A DNA stretch of 64,000 bases, taken from Cinclus cinclus. Its lineage: Eukaryota > Chordata > Aves > Passeriformes > Cinclidae. A program made the translations under genes and the position numbers. The notes under the pieces were generated by a model that did not search any database, was not told the origin of the DNA, and worked only from the letters and a program-made list of their open reading frames with translations. Shown piece after piece: positions 25,433 to 36,930 of this stretch. The stretch lies in NCBI RefSeq assembly GCF_963662255.1, contig NC_085073.1, forward strand, positions 5,325,598-5,389,597. Reading direction: 5' to 3'. The first letter of the stretch is position 1; each line of letters starts with the position of its first letter.

Positions 25433-26546
25433 AGAATCGAGTCTGTCCCCATCACAGACAGCTCTGTCATTGCCCCTGGCCAAGCTTAGAGTCCCAGACC
25501 CTCTGGGGATCCCCAGTTCTGCTCCTTTCACCCTGAAGCACACACCAGGCTCTCAGGAGCAAATCCCAGCTCCTCAGGGATCCCCAGCTCCCCCAGGCAG
25601 TGATGCCAGGATGATGGTGCTGAGCCCCAGCACCCTGAGCATCTCCCATCAGCTCCCAAAGCCGAGGGCAGCAAGGGCTCCGTGGGGAGGAGAATTCCAG
25701 GAGCAGTAACAGAGTCTGCAGGGTCATTTACAGCCCTCAGGAAAAACACGGAGGTTTGGAAGTGTTTCCTGTGATGGGAAAACACTGATTTTTGTCAGCT
25801 TGAGCCTCGAGCTGAGGCTCTCACACTTAATAAGAAAAAAATGACAACGCAGAGCCTGGTGTCAGCAGCTCCTGGTTCAGGCTCATGGAATTCCCATGGC
25901 TGCATCCATGAGGAGCTGCCCGGAGGGAGGGAAGGGCAGGATGGGCAGAGGCAGCTCTGCCCTGGCTCTGAGGGGAGGCCCTCACTTCATCATGCCAGGC
26001 ATCCTGTCCGGAAGGAGCAGGGCTTTGCCGTGCTGTTGACAGCCTGGAATTTCCCCCTGCAGGGCTGTGGAGTGCCTTGGGAACGGTGCCTGGATAAATA
26101 GGAATTCCCACAGCCCAGCTCTCCCTTGGGTGACCACAGACATAAAGGGAGTGCAGACTCTGCCTCCAGAGCACATGAAAAATGGGAAGTGCCAAGTCCT
26201 GCGAGCTGCCCAAATGCCAGCTGGAATAATGGCTCAACCCTCTGCTCCCTGCACCAAATAACTCCCGGCTGCTCACTGCCCTCCCCTGCCTGGAGCATTG
26301 CTCCAGGGGGGAAACTGAGGCAGGAAGCATTATTGGGGTGGGAGGGGGTGGGGGGGGTCTAAGGACCCCAAAAGTGGTGTAGGTGGGTACGGGAATCCCA
26401 AAAATACAACCAGCTTCCTCTCCAATGCCCAGGGATGGTTTCACAGACTGCTCCCTGCAAGCCCCAAGGAAACCCAGGCTCACCTCCCGCTGGCTCCTGC
26501 TGCACCGGGATGGTTCCCCCGGACCCTCCACACCACACTCAGGACC

Positions 26547-26559
26547 TGCTGACTCAGCA
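26547..26559. promoter_or_regulatory. Perfect T-MARE palindrome
   Basis: TGCTGACTCAGCA is the exact 13-bp consensus for small-Maf heterodimers (NRF2, NF-E2, BACH) and contains an AP-1 core. It is followed by a run of CAG triplets. It lies in the TNFAIP8L1 5' intron. Confidence 0.6.
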
Positions 26560-27866
26560 GCAGCAGCAGGTCTCACCGGAATGAGCAGTTTTCCTGCCGG
26601 GAAGGGCCCCGCGACCCCATTGTTCACGAGGGGCTGCTATCGGTGCACGGAAGAGTGGAGCCTTGCCCCGAGCAGCCAACTGGAGCCCGAAATAACCCAC
26701 TTCACTTCCTTCCTGTTGCTGAAGTTTCCAGCCCAGCTCAGGGCTTGGGCTCCTCTCCACCCCCTTCTTTTTCATGAAAACGCCCTAAAATCAGCTTCTT
26801 CTCCTTCCAAAATGGAGCAGCTGAGCGCTGCTGTCACCAAGTTCCTCCCTGTTCCAGAAGAGTGCAGCAGGGCTGTGGTCCCAAAAGTGGCTTTGGGGAC
26901 AGGTGCAGCCTTTCCTTGGAGGGTTCCCACCCATTTTGGAGGTTTTTGGACCAGTCTTGCAGCCCTGAGCAGTGGTGTGAGGGTTGGGGTGTCCTGGATG
27001 AGGACACAGAGGGTGTCCTCCGTGGTCCCCTGGAGACAGACACGTGCTGTGCCCATCTCCAGTTTGGCGCTGGGCTTGCACCTCATCCAACACCCAGCTC
27101 TGACCTGATTTCCCCAAAAAAACCCTCCCACACCACCGAGGGCACAAGCATCAATGAAAGCTCCTGTCTGAAGGGGGAAGACAAGACCCTGTCGCCTTGT
27201 GGTCACCTGGCACTGGTGGCACCACAGCAGAGCTGCCAAGTGAGCATTGTCCAGAGCTCCTTTATGAAGAGGGGTCAAACCCAGCAGTGACATCATCCCA
27301 ATTATCATTTTTACCTGTCCCAAAGACCTGTCCCTTTCACCTTTCACCTGTCCCTTTCCCTTTACCTGCCCCTGCCTGTCCCTTTCACCTGGTTCCCACC
27401 AGCCATTCTGTGGGCTCAGCCCCCCAGGCCCCCGCAGTTCCCTTGGCAGTGGGTGAATATTTCATGCAGGAAAGGAAAAGCACTTAAATAATTCATGGAG
27501 CAGCACAGAGGGGGAGGCTCCACAAAGCTCCAGCTCAGCCCAGAGGCACCTCTGCCTCCTCTTCCTCCTCCTCTCCCGCCTCCGCCTTCCCACCGCGGCC
27601 ACAGTAACTTGGATCGTCTTGCTACAAGTTTCCTCCAACACGGAAAAATCGTTTCCCAACAGGACAAACATCGAATAGCGGCCATCTCCCTGGATTTCCC
27701 TCCATCCCACACGCTGCTCCCCTCCCCCTGCTTTGGGAAGCATCCCTGCTCTGCAGCCCAGCATTCCCGGTTCCCCCGAAGCCGTGGCTAAATCCGAGCG
27801 GGTGGAGGGGATCCCGCAGCTCTGCTCTCCATCCCCCGGCATCGCCTTCCCCTGTGCTCCAACCCT

Positions 27867-27880
27867 TATTAATTAATTAA
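27867..27880. promoter_or_regulatory. TAATTAATTAA homeodomain islet
   Basis: Overlapping TTAATTAA cores in a GC-rich setting, in the TNFAIP8L1 intron near the CpG-rich patch. Function inferred from motif only. Confidence 0.3.
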
Positions 27881-27928
27881 ACCCTCCTGGATTACAGGAG
27901 CAGTAACCGGAGAGCCCCAGCCTGTGCT

Positions 27929-27949
27929 CCCCCCCCCCCCCCCCCCCCC
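27929..27949. repeat. C-homopolymer (about 21 bp)
   Basis: Uninterrupted run of C; on - this is poly-G and may form a G-quadruplex. Length is prone to sequencing error. Confidence 0.85.
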
Positions 27950-28655
27950 TCAATCCGTGACCCCCGCAGCTCCCAGGGCCCCGTTACCAGCGCCGGCAGA
28001 GCCGAGGAAGAGGAGCGGGAGGAAGGACGCGTGCCGGCCCTCGCAGGTTGCCATGGGTGCAAAAAGCAGCCGGAGATGCCGGCCCGGGCGCGTGTGTGCC
28101 CAGCGGGGCGAGGCCAGGAAGGAGCCGCTGAGTAAACACCCGGCCCGAGGAAAAGCTCCTTTCTTGGGGTGAATCCTCGGCCGTGGCGGCCGGAGCAGGG
28201 ACCGGGAACGCTGCGGGGCTCCGGGCCGTTCTGCCCTGCCCCGGTGCCAAGCGCTTGGCATGTCCCCACCACTGTCCTCTCCACCTCTGGCACCGGGCTC
28301 TGAGCTCCTCCATCCCAAATTCTCCTCCCCGCAGGTACCCTGGCTGCGGCTGAGGATGAACCCATGGCAAGGAGACGGTATTTGGTTTTGCCTGGGAATG
28401 TTGATCCGCCCTGGCAGCTCCAACGTGTCCGTGCAAGGAGCTGAGCGGCCCTTCCGAGGGGGCTCTGGCGATGCCAGCCCCGGGCATGGGCGGGGAATCC
28501 CCGCCGGTGCTTCCCGTGGGAATGGGATCCTGGGATCCCATCGAGGGATGCTCCCACACAGGGTAGGGGGGAAGCTGGGGGCTGATCTGAGGGTCCGGTG
28601 TGGCATCAAGGAATTCCCCCTGGGATTACGTGCCCCAGGGGGGGAGGCAGCTGCC

Positions 28656-28860
28656 AAACTGGAGAGGAGGAGGAGGAGAAGGAGGAATTGTGGTTATTTT
28701 AAGGAGAGAAGGAGGAAGAAGAGGAGGAAGGGGGTTGTTTTATGGAGAGGAGGAGGAAGAAAGGGGAATTTTATGGAGAAAAGGCGAAGGAAGAGGAGGA
28801 GGAAGGGAGTTATTTTACAGAGAGGAGGAGGAGGAAGAAGGGGGGGTTATTTTGGAGCAT
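28656..28860. repeat. GGA-rich purine tract
   Basis: Low-complexity (GGA)n/(GAAGGA)n sequence interrupted by short TTATTTT stretches, which create loosely periodic units near 55-60 bp. It is strand-asymmetric, with purines on +. Confidence 0.75.
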
Positions 28861-29821
28861 CTGTCTCGCCTTCCATTTCCTCCTTTTCTTTCTCAAGCTG
28901 CCATCAAGCTGCTCTCTCTGGCAGCAACTTCCTTTCTCCTTCGCTCAGAGAAGACGGGGACTTATGGGGAAGTAGAAAACAGAGGCTGGGAGAGGGGAAA
29001 CTGAGGCCAAACCACCATCTGTCCGTCTGTCCGGCTGCGGCGGGGGCCAGGGCACATCACATGCTTCCTGCCCCGGGATCGGGAGGACAAAGTCGCTTTT
29101 GGGGGGAGGAAAACTCCATGGGACAATTCGGATTCAATACTGGGCCTGAGGTCAGCGAAGGATGTCCCAAAATGTCCCAAATCCTTCCCCCCTCCAGGGA
29201 AGATTAGTCAGAGTTGAAGGTTTTACACCCAGCTCCAGCCCCGGGGGGGGATCAGACTTCTCCAAAGGGATTCGTCTTTCCAGGAATCGAGGAATTTCAT
29301 CCTCTGGAGCGCAGGGCTGGGAGGAGGGACGGGCGATGCTTGAAGCCAAGTGCTGCCATGGGGCACCCGGGCCTGCCCTGGCACGTGGGGCCGTGACAGC
29401 CCCACGGGGGTGGCTCCGGTGCCTCCTCCCAGCTCCCGTTATCCAGCGACCACCGGAGCCAGCGCTCTTTCCAGCCCCCTCGCATTTGGGGGGAAATCGC
29501 CCTTTCCCCGTGTTCCATCCACCTGGGAAAGCCGAGGCACCTCCAGGGGCTGCCGGGAGCCGCTCCGGGCCCTGCTCGCCCCGCAGCTCCCGCCCCTCGC
29601 GGCTCCCCAAACCTTCCTTTGGCCCCGGGGCTCCCGAGGGCCGGGTGAAGCCGTCGGTTCCCGGTGACACCGAGGTCGGGGAACACACACGGATGATTCC
29701 CCCGCAGTGCAAGCACGAAACGGGCCGGTACCGAGCGCCCCCGCCCCCACGGACCGGGGAGGACGCGAGGAACTGGGAGGAACTTGGGGGTACCGAGAGG
29801 TACGGGGAAACCGGCCCTTAC

Positions 29822-30530
29822 CTGCAGCCTGCCTCGGGGAGAGCGGCGCCGGGACCGGGACCGGGGATGCTCCGGTGCCCCCGGAGGGACGGGAGGGGCG
29901 GGACGGGGCTGGACGGGGCGGGGCCTTGCGGAGGGTCCCACTCCCCCCGGCGCCTCTCCCTGCCCGGCGGGCCCCTGCAGCCGCTACCGGTGTCCGATCG
30001 CCGATGGCGGTGCCGGTGCCCGGGGACGATGTCTGGTGTTCGGTCTTCGATGCCCAGTGCCAGTCCCGGTGTCCGATGTCAGGTTCCCGGTGCCTGTTCC
30101 CGGTTCTCAGTGCCCGGTTCCCGGTGCCGGTTCCCTGTTCCCGGTGCCGGTTCCCTGTTCCCGGTGCCTGTTCCCGGCTCTCAGTGCCCGGTTCCCGGTG
30201 CCGGTTCCCTGTTCCTGGTGCCTGTTCCCGGCTCTCAGTGCCCGGTTCCCGGTGCCGGTTCCCTGTTCCCGGTGCCGGTTCCCGGCTCTCAGTGCCCGGT
30301 TCCCGGTGCCGGTTCCCGGCGGGTCGGGCCCTCCCGCCCGCTTCCAGGTCCCGCGCGGGGCCGGGAGCAGCGTGGGCGGGGCCGGGGGCGCGTCCCACCG
30401 GCGGCTCCAGCCAATGGCGGCGCGGGGCTTGCTACGAAGCAGCCAATGGGAGCGCGCGGACGGGGCGTGGGCGGGGCGGGCGCGTCCCCGTGGGTCCCGC
30501 GCGCGTGGGCCGGTCCCGGTGACGCGCGTG
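29822..30530 (-). promoter_or_regulatory. TNFAIP8L1: CpG-island promoter and probable noncoding exon 1 of TNFAIP8L1
   Basis: Very CpG-dense block. On - it ends at a near-perfect donor GCTGCAG|GTAAGG (exon end 29822), matching the acceptor at the coding exon. Two CCAAT motifs (AGCCAATGG at about 30410 and 30440) and GC boxes (GGGCGGGGCGGG, about 30470) mark the upstream side. No TATA box. The transcription start is uncertain; if it lies near 30.4 kb, the exon would include the minisatellite at 30079-30322. Confidence 0.55.
30079..30322. repeat. GGTTCCCGGTGCC minisatellite
   Basis: Alternating short units GGTTCCCGGTGCC, GGTTCCCTGTTCCC and CGGCTCTCAGTGCCC, arranged in a higher-order pattern of roughly 53-73 bp. 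Length and phase keep several frames open, which explains long spurious open frames here. Confidence 0.85.
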
Positions 30531-33085
30531 GGGCGGGCACGGAGCCCCCCTGGCCTGCACGGGGGTGGCGGGGACACGGGTGGTGACGGGAAGCGGGAGG
30601 ATGACAGGACACGGGTGGGTGACGGGGACACTCTGGGTGAGAGGATCACGCGTGGAAGCGGCGTGGGAGGCCGGGCGGGCGGCGCGGCGCTGATGAGCAG
30701 GAGCTGAGGAGGGCGCTGCTGGACCGGGCTGAGCGGGGGGAGGGGGTCCTGCAAAGCTCCCCCTCTTCTGCACGGGGGGATGTGACACCCGTGGGAAGAG
30801 GGGAAAGCGCAGTGACCGTCGGCTCCTCTCGGTGCTGGGGACCCCCCGACACCCCAGAGATCCTGAGCTCCCCAGCATCGGAGCATCCTTCCTTCCCTCC
30901 TCTTCCTCCTCCCGGCTCAGTGGGTACGAGCGGCGGCACGGGATCCTAATTCCCAAAGGTGGCATTAAACAGATTAAAAGTGGGATTTAGAGCGGATTAA
31001 AGTCGGGATTAACGGGAGCCTTGACTTGAGTCTCGGTGTCACGCAGCGGCTGGGAAGCGAACCCCAGATTCTCGCCAGACCCCCCCCGGCCCTGCTGCCC
31101 TTTGCTCCGGGCAGTGCCCGGCACCCCCGGGGCATCGCCACCACTCTCGATATCCCCGGGGATTTGTTCTGGTCCCAGGCCGTGTCGGAGCAGCCGCTGC
31201 CGCCCTTCCGAACAGTTGTGGCACCAACCCCCCCCGACATCCATCACACCCGGGCTCGTCCGGTCCCGGTGGACACCATCCCACGTTCCCATGGCCGGGA
31301 CATCCCCAGCTCCTTCCCCTCGCTCAGGCCGTTTCGGAGGCGTTCTGGAGAGTGACGGGATGGGGTGGGCAGCACCCTGCACCCCCAGGGCACTCCGGCG
31401 TGCCCAACACCCAGATCCCACAATTCACAACTCGGGAAGAATCTCAGGGACATCCCCCCGCCTTGCAGAGCTCTGCACCTCACTCCAGCCCTGGAGCAGC
31501 GGCTGGGGTCACACGAGGGGAGCCCCCACAAATCCATGTCCCTGCCTGGAGGGCGCTGCCGGGGGATGGAGTAGCCACTGCGGAGCAGAGGGGATGGGAT
31601 CTGGCGCAGCATGAAAACAGGGAATAGAAAAGAGAAGCAGCAGGATCTGGGCCAGCTCCGAGCGGCCTCTCCCCCCCATCCCTCCTCTCCTTTCAGGGAA
31701 ATGAAACGGGGTTTTGCAGCGGCTCCTCTCCTGCTCGGGAGGCGGCACGGCTCATCCCTCTCCCCTCCCGCGGCACATCCCACCCGGACAGCCACCACAG
31801 TTCCAGCAGCACCAGTCCCGGCTGCTCCCCTCCGGCGGGGTGCGGGGGCTCCGCTGCGGGCGGGGGGAAGCATCCCCAGGGAGGCAGCGCCTGAATAATT
31901 CAGGAGAGCTCAGCGAGCGAAACAGGATCCCGGGGAAAGGGAAAGGCACGGAGCCGCTCTCTGTCCTCCCGTCTGCCCCCGGTGTCGCTCTGCCAGGACT
32001 CCGCAGGGCCCGGGTCCATCAACCTCCAGAGCAGGTTGCTGCTGGCTCATCCTGGCCCAAGAGGACCCCATGCCTCGTTTGGCTGAGCCGGTGTGTGTGC
32101 AGGGGGACAGGATGGGGACACGCTGTCCCCAACACCCACCTGTCCCCATGGTGGCACATGCCAGACCCCGGCAGCTCCTGGGGTGGGGGGTGGTGTCGCT
32201 CCCCATAAAGCCACTATTGTCACCGGGGCACGTGCGGGGTGGGGGAACCCCCGTCTCGGGGCGGTGGATCCCGCAAGCCCTTCCCTCTCCAGCATTTTGC
32301 ATTCCCACTGCTCCCTGCCCGCGCCGCACAGCTGTGCCTGGCCACAATGGCCCCTTCTTGCCGCGTCACCGGCGCCGGCTGCGCTCCCTCGGCCCCTTCC
32401 CCGCGGCCGAGCCACCCCGCTGGCAGCCGAGGCGGAAAAAATCATCCCAGGGAAAGAAAAAAAAAATCCCTCCTGGCAGGCACCAGCTCCGGAGGAGAAC
32501 CGCGAGCAGGGCACGCTCTCCTGACCAGTTATCCAAGAGATGCTCCAGGACTTTTAGCTGGCGTTGGATGAAAGGAAGGGGACGATGGAGGTGTCAATGA
32601 GGGATGCTGGCAGTACCCAGAGGCAGCTGGTGAGACCCTGGGGCTGTCCTGGAGCCGTGGGGACAGGCTGTGACTCCTGAATCCCGGGGTTGTATCCAAA
32701 CTGTGCTCCTGGACCTCCCTCAGAGCAAAGGGGACTCCTGGGTCCCCAGAGGCACATTCCTGAGCAGAGCAGTCCCCTGCCTCTTTCACCCTCCCCTCTG
32801 CACATCTGGCTGGTGTCACAGCTGGATCGAGCCCCCTCTGCCTCCCTGTGTTTGTTCACAGAGCGGGGATCGCCGAGCCTCGTTAGTTAATTAAAGCTCG
32901 ATCGAAGCTGTCAGGCAGTGCCGCTCCTCGAGAGGCTGCGAGCGCTCCCGTCCCCACGGGAAGGAATGGAGGAGGATGCTCCAGGGGCGAGACGCACCCT
33001 GGGGAAGAGATTTCTGTGATTTCCCTCCCTGGAACCTCCATCCCTGTCTTGGGGACACTGCTGCGCGACCCGCCTGAGTGTGACC
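30531..33085. other. GC-rich intergenic DNA, no gene recognised
   Basis: CpG density falls off after about 30700. It contains a small TTAATTAA islet (32886-32894) and otherwise unstructured GC-rich sequence with C runs. Long open frames on both strands lack any recognisable domain or splice logic. Confidence 0.5.
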
Positions 33086-33330
33086 CACTTACCCAGGCTC
33101 AGCTGAGCCCTGGCTACTTAATTTGGGGCTGGGGGCTGCTGAGAGGGTCCCTGACATCCGAGCCGAGCCCAGCGCAGAGCCCCGGGCGGGCTCCGGCTGC
33201 GCCGGCCGGGACAAAAGCGAATGTAGGTTAAGCACAAAGTGCTGCGGCTGCGGCGCTCGGAGCCCGCTCGGCCGCACGGGGGGGCCGGGGCAGGCGCCCA
33301 CCGCTGCAATTAGCTAATTGCTCCTGCTCC
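33086..33330. promoter_or_regulatory. Candidate regulatory islet with two perfect palindromes
   Basis: 33096-33109 is a 14-bp palindrome centred on the E-box CAGCTG. 33306-33321 is the 16-bp palindrome GCAATTAGCTAATTGC with two homeodomain cores. Between them are GGGACAAAAGCG (SOX-like) and AGCACAAAGTGCT (a 5-bp inverted repeat). Function inferred from motifs. Confidence 0.4.
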
Positions 33331-33662
33331 CTCGCAGAGGATGCTGTTACTGCTCCCTGCTTCACTCGCCATCTGATAAAAGTGCCCTGGGGGACACCGT
33401 GCCCCCCGCCTGCCCCCTGTGCTCTGCTCAGCGCCGGGGAGTTCAGGATGAAGGGAAGGGGAGCCCCCTCAAACCAGCCCCGCTGGATGTGACAACCCCG
33501 GTGTCACCTGCTGGGGACAGTGGGGACGATGCCCTTAAGACCAGGGATGGATCTGGCTTTCCCCTACATTTTGGAGGTGTCCTGCTGCGCCCCAAGGCTT
33601 CGACATCCCTCGTGACCAAATTCCATCCAAGCTGTTGAGTGGGAACCTGGGGTGGGAGGCTG

Positions 33663-33807
33663 TGACATCACCAGGAGCCTGAGTGACAACTGACATCATC
33701 AGAGGGTGTCCTTGTGCCTCCTTGTGGGACAAAGGGACCCCCAGCCTGCTGGGTGATGGCAGACAGGATGCTGGTGACATCATCAGGATGGTCCATGACA
33801 TCAGCAG
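33663..33807. promoter_or_regulatory. Four TGACATCANCAG motifs (CRE/AP-1-like)
   Basis: Copies at 33663, 33691, 33775 and 33796 share TGACATCA plus a trailing NCAG. They resemble ATF/CREB half-sites; equally they may be the remains of a short tandem repeat. Confidence 0.35.
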
Positions 33808-33954
33808 GTACAAATTAATAGGGGGCAGAGAGGGGCCGGAGCAGTGCTGGGACTGCTGGGTGAGGAGGAAGAGGAGCAGCAGTGGGAGGAGGACGGTGTC
33901 CCCATGGAGTGATGTCCCCAGCTCGTGGTCACTGAGCCTGTCCTTGTGCTGGTG

Positions 33955-34020
33955 ACATATTGACTGACAATTCTTAATCAAATGGATTATTAATTAGCAG
34001 CAGAGCTGGCTGGTTAATCC
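33955..34020. promoter_or_regulatory. AT-rich islet with GGATTATTAATTAG
   Basis: A bicoid-type GGATTA (33984-33989) abuts TAATTAG (33991-33997), preceded by CTTAATCAAATGG and followed by GGTTAATCC (34012-34020). It contrasts sharply with the GC-rich flanks. Confidence 0.4.
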
Positions 34021-34539
34021 TCGGCCGGGCTGGGAGCTGGTGGCTGGTGCTGACACAGCCGGGTACCGTGACGATGGCACCTTGTTGGGTACCCACAGTG
34101 CCAGGGCACCCACACCGGCCCAGGGCATCCGGCTGGAAAGGGATGGATGCCATCCCCCCGGGGACTCGGGTGGTGGCTTCCCTACCGTGCCCACTGCTGA
34201 CCCAAATCCTGCAAGGTTTCACCCCAAATCTTGTGGATGGCACCTCAGGAATGGCCCTGGCACAGCAGGACCGGCGGCCGCCGGGTCTGTGACGTGTCTC
34301 CGTGCCATCTGGGACACGCGGGGGAGGTGACATGCGTGTCACTAGTGCCACACGTGTCCCCAGCCCTTGCCGTGGAGGGTGCAGGGTGCGGGCACCAGCC
34401 CTGCATCCCTCTCCCTGTCGTGGGGACCGCACCCCCGGGAGAGCAGGTCAGGCCACTCGTGTGACCTTGTCCCCACTGCCCCCACCGGTCCGGGGGCTGG
34501 GGACAGGCGGAGGGGGCTGGGAAGCGGCTCCTCCATCCC

Positions 34540-34835
34540 CATCTGAGCCGACTCCAGCGCTGTTCTCGCCGCAGCTGCTGCCGCCGCCGGCTCCATCCCT
34601 CGCTTCCCCGCGTGTCTGAGCCATCTGCCGGGGTGCCCGCGGGCAGGGGGCTGCAGGGCTGCTCCCACACCCCCAGCCCACCGCCACGGCACCGCCGGGA
34701 GCTGCGCTCGGAGCGTTTTGCTCCCGGTTTCGCTGCAGACCATTTAATTTCGGCCCTAATCCGTGCTGGGTTCGCTTCCCCGCGCGGCTGTCGGCGGCGA
34801 TTTCCCAACCCTAATTAAAGCTCGGAGCGTGTGAC
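34540..34835. promoter_or_regulatory. CpG-rich block ending in an AT-rich islet
   Basis: CpG-dense sequence (CCGCCGCCGG and similar) runs into CATTTAATTTCGGCCCTAAT, then CCCTAATTAAAGCTCGG near 34805-34820. It has the look of a conserved noncoding element; no splice site or open frame stands out. Confidence 0.3.
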
Positions 34836-36215
34836 GGCGGCTCCCTGGGGATGCTTCCCTTGCTTCCCAGCTCCCGTCAAGATCAAGGGGATAAACCAAT
34901 GTTGCCGGCAAAGTTAACGCCGGCGGCAGCTCCGGGGAGCGGTGACAAGCCCGGAGCTGGCGGCAGCCGCGATCCGGAGGCGAATCCCAGCACGGAGCTC
35001 AGCCCGGGCTCTGCGGGTGGGGGAGGGCTCGGGGCTGCCGACATGAGCCAGGCCGCTCTCAGCCCTGCTCGGAGCCCCATCTGTGGCAGCTCGCTGTGAT
35101 TTGGGGTCGATGTGGTGACACCAGACAGCCGAAGCCCCCGGCCAGGCATCCCCGTGTCTGTCGGGAGGGGAGGTTTTGGGGTGCCACGGCCACTTGTCCG
35201 TGTGTCGCTGTCCCCTTCCCTGCACCCTGCACCCTGCAATGACCTCTCATGGCCCAGAGCACCCCAGTGACCCCCGGGGAGGGACAGCTGGGCTGGCACC
35301 CGCTCTGGCAAGCCGGGAAAGAACGTGGAGCTGCTTCCTTCCAGGCACCTGCCAAGCAGCCACAGCCCGGGCATCTGTGCCCGCTCCCAGCTGCCAACCA
35401 GCTGCCTTGGGCACCCGAAAACCCACCCGCAGCCCCACGGGGTGGATTCCCAGGCCTGGCAGGAGGACGACTGCTGCAGGCAGGGATGCTCCTGCTGCCT
35501 GGCACGGCTGCTGCCTGCTTAATTGCGCTGAAAGCACAACAGATGGCAGAAGGGCTTCAAGATGTTCTTTTCCAACATTTTGGGCTCCTTTGCTCGCCTT
35601 CCTCCAAAACAGCTCCAAGGAGGGAGGCTGGGAAGAACCCTGTGCGCCTGGGGAGGGTTGATGACCCCGGGGACGAGTCCAGGGCCGGGGAATTAAAAGG
35701 AATTAAAACATTTGCCGGGCTCACACTGCACCGCTTTCTTCCCGCTGTAATCCCTGAGCCTGCTGCCCTTCCTGCCCGCACCTCCAGCACCTGCCCGCTG
35801 CTCCCGGGGGACAAAAGTCCCTCTGCCACGACCTCGGGGCAGCTGGTGGCAGCAGCTGGGTGCTGGGGGGGTCACCTCTGGGCCGCGGGGTCTCTGCAGG
35901 GACCTCTTGGCTTCTTCCCAGAAATGGGGGTCCTGCTACGCTCCAGACCCAGCCCTGGCTGTGCTGGACTGTCCCACCAGGGCACCGAGAGTGGCAGAAC
36001 CCCCTAGCACCCCTCAGCACCTCGAGACGTTGTGCCACCCCCACCCTGAGCCTTGCTGGGGCTGGGCACTGTCCTGTGTCCTGTGCAAGGCTGGCACCCA
36101 GCATGGCTAAGATGGACCAGGACCCAGCACCCATCCCTGGCCCCCAGCACCCATCCGGCCCGTGCCTCTCCCCCGCCTGCCCCTGCGGCTCTGGGGGCCG
36201 AGGTGTGTTACCAGG
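34836..36215. other. GC-rich intergenic DNA, no gene recognised
   Basis: No convincing exon, RNA gene, retroelement or tandem array was seen. Small AT-rich spots occur around 35690-35710 (GGAATTAAAAGGAATTAAAA). Confidence 0.45.
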
Positions 36216-36221
36216 ATCCTT

Positions 36222-36290
36222 TGATGAATTATTTATGAGGCAGGTGACCTCATTCATTCAGATTGATTTTCCTCCGTGTCACTCCAATTC
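36222..36290. promoter_or_regulatory. AT-rich islet with a nuclear-receptor half-site
   Basis: TTGATGAATTATTTATGAGG is followed by AGGTGACCTC (TGACCTC at 36245-36251, a nuclear-receptor half-site) and CATTCATTCAGATTGATTTT. Candidate enhancer by composition only. Confidence 0.35.
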
Positions 36291-36377
36291 CATCATGCTC
36301 CTGGAACCGGCGGGCGGACGGCACGTCAGGTGCTGTGCTGTGGGACACGTGGCAAAAAGCCCTTTGCCAGCCCGGGA

Positions 36378-36484
36378 ATTATTAGCGTTAATAATAGTAT
36401 TATTAATGATATTAGTACTTTCAGTGTCAGCATTGTTATTATTAAAATTAAGATTTTAAAATAATAATAATAATAATAATAATA

Positions 36485-36531
<47 letters not shown>

Positions 36532-36598
36532 TGTTATAATAATCATTAGTAGTACCGTTGTTATCATTATTAATAATATTGGTATGATTATAGTTGTT
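36378..36598. repeat. (AAT)n/(ATT)n compound microsatellite, head to head
   Basis: A run of about nine AAT units (36459-36486) switches directly to about fifteen ATT units (to 36530), so the junction is a large perfect inverted repeat able to form a hairpin. Degenerate ATTATTA sequence extends on both sides. Confidence 0.9.
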
Positions 36599-36779
36599 AC
36601 CACCCTCCTGTCCTCCCCAGGACCCCGGACTGCGCCCACCCTGCCTTGCTCAGGGTAGACAGACTCATATCTGCCAATGGATGGGTGGCCCAGGGCCACC
36701 AAGGGCCACTTTGTCACCTCTGCCGGATGTCCCCAAGCAGGATGGTGGAAGGCGGCAGCCTGGGAGCCCTCCCAATGTC

Positions 36780-36930
36780 TTAAAGATGTGCTTACAAACA
36801 CACCATTGGGTTAAAACTGGAGATATTGGAGGCTATATTTAATTTAAAGTGTTCTCTGTGTTCAACCCGTTGCTTGAGCTTATTAAAAAGATACATTAAA
36901 AAAGGAATGTGTATTTATTTGTGTACACAC
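36780..36930. other. AT-rich unique islet
   Basis: Contains GGCTATATTTAATTTAAAGT, TTATTAAAAAGATACATTAA and TATTTATTTGTGTACACACA. Not a known repeat to my reading. It could be a conserved noncoding element or the 3' part of an unannotated transcript. Confidence 0.3.

Larger units (their letters stand above)
24123..29821 (-). other. TNFAIP8L1: Putative 5.7-kb intron in the TNFAIP8L1 5' UTR
   Basis: Bounded on - by a strong donor CAG|GTAAGG (GT at 29821-29820) and the acceptor AG at 24124-24123. It holds two CR1 fragments, a perfect MARE, a C20 run and a GGA-rich block. Around 27950-28250 there is a secondary CpG-rich patch that could host an alternative first exon. No coding exon was seen. Confidence 0.55.

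Noticed and set aside
28260..30707. Several 300-470 residue open frames
   Set aside because: GC-rich CpG-island and minisatellite DNA has few stop codons. The translations are Pro/Gly/Arg-rich and match no family I know.
36448..36801. Minus-strand frame with a poly-isoleucine tail
   Set aside because: The poly-Ile is the translated (ATT)n microsatellite.
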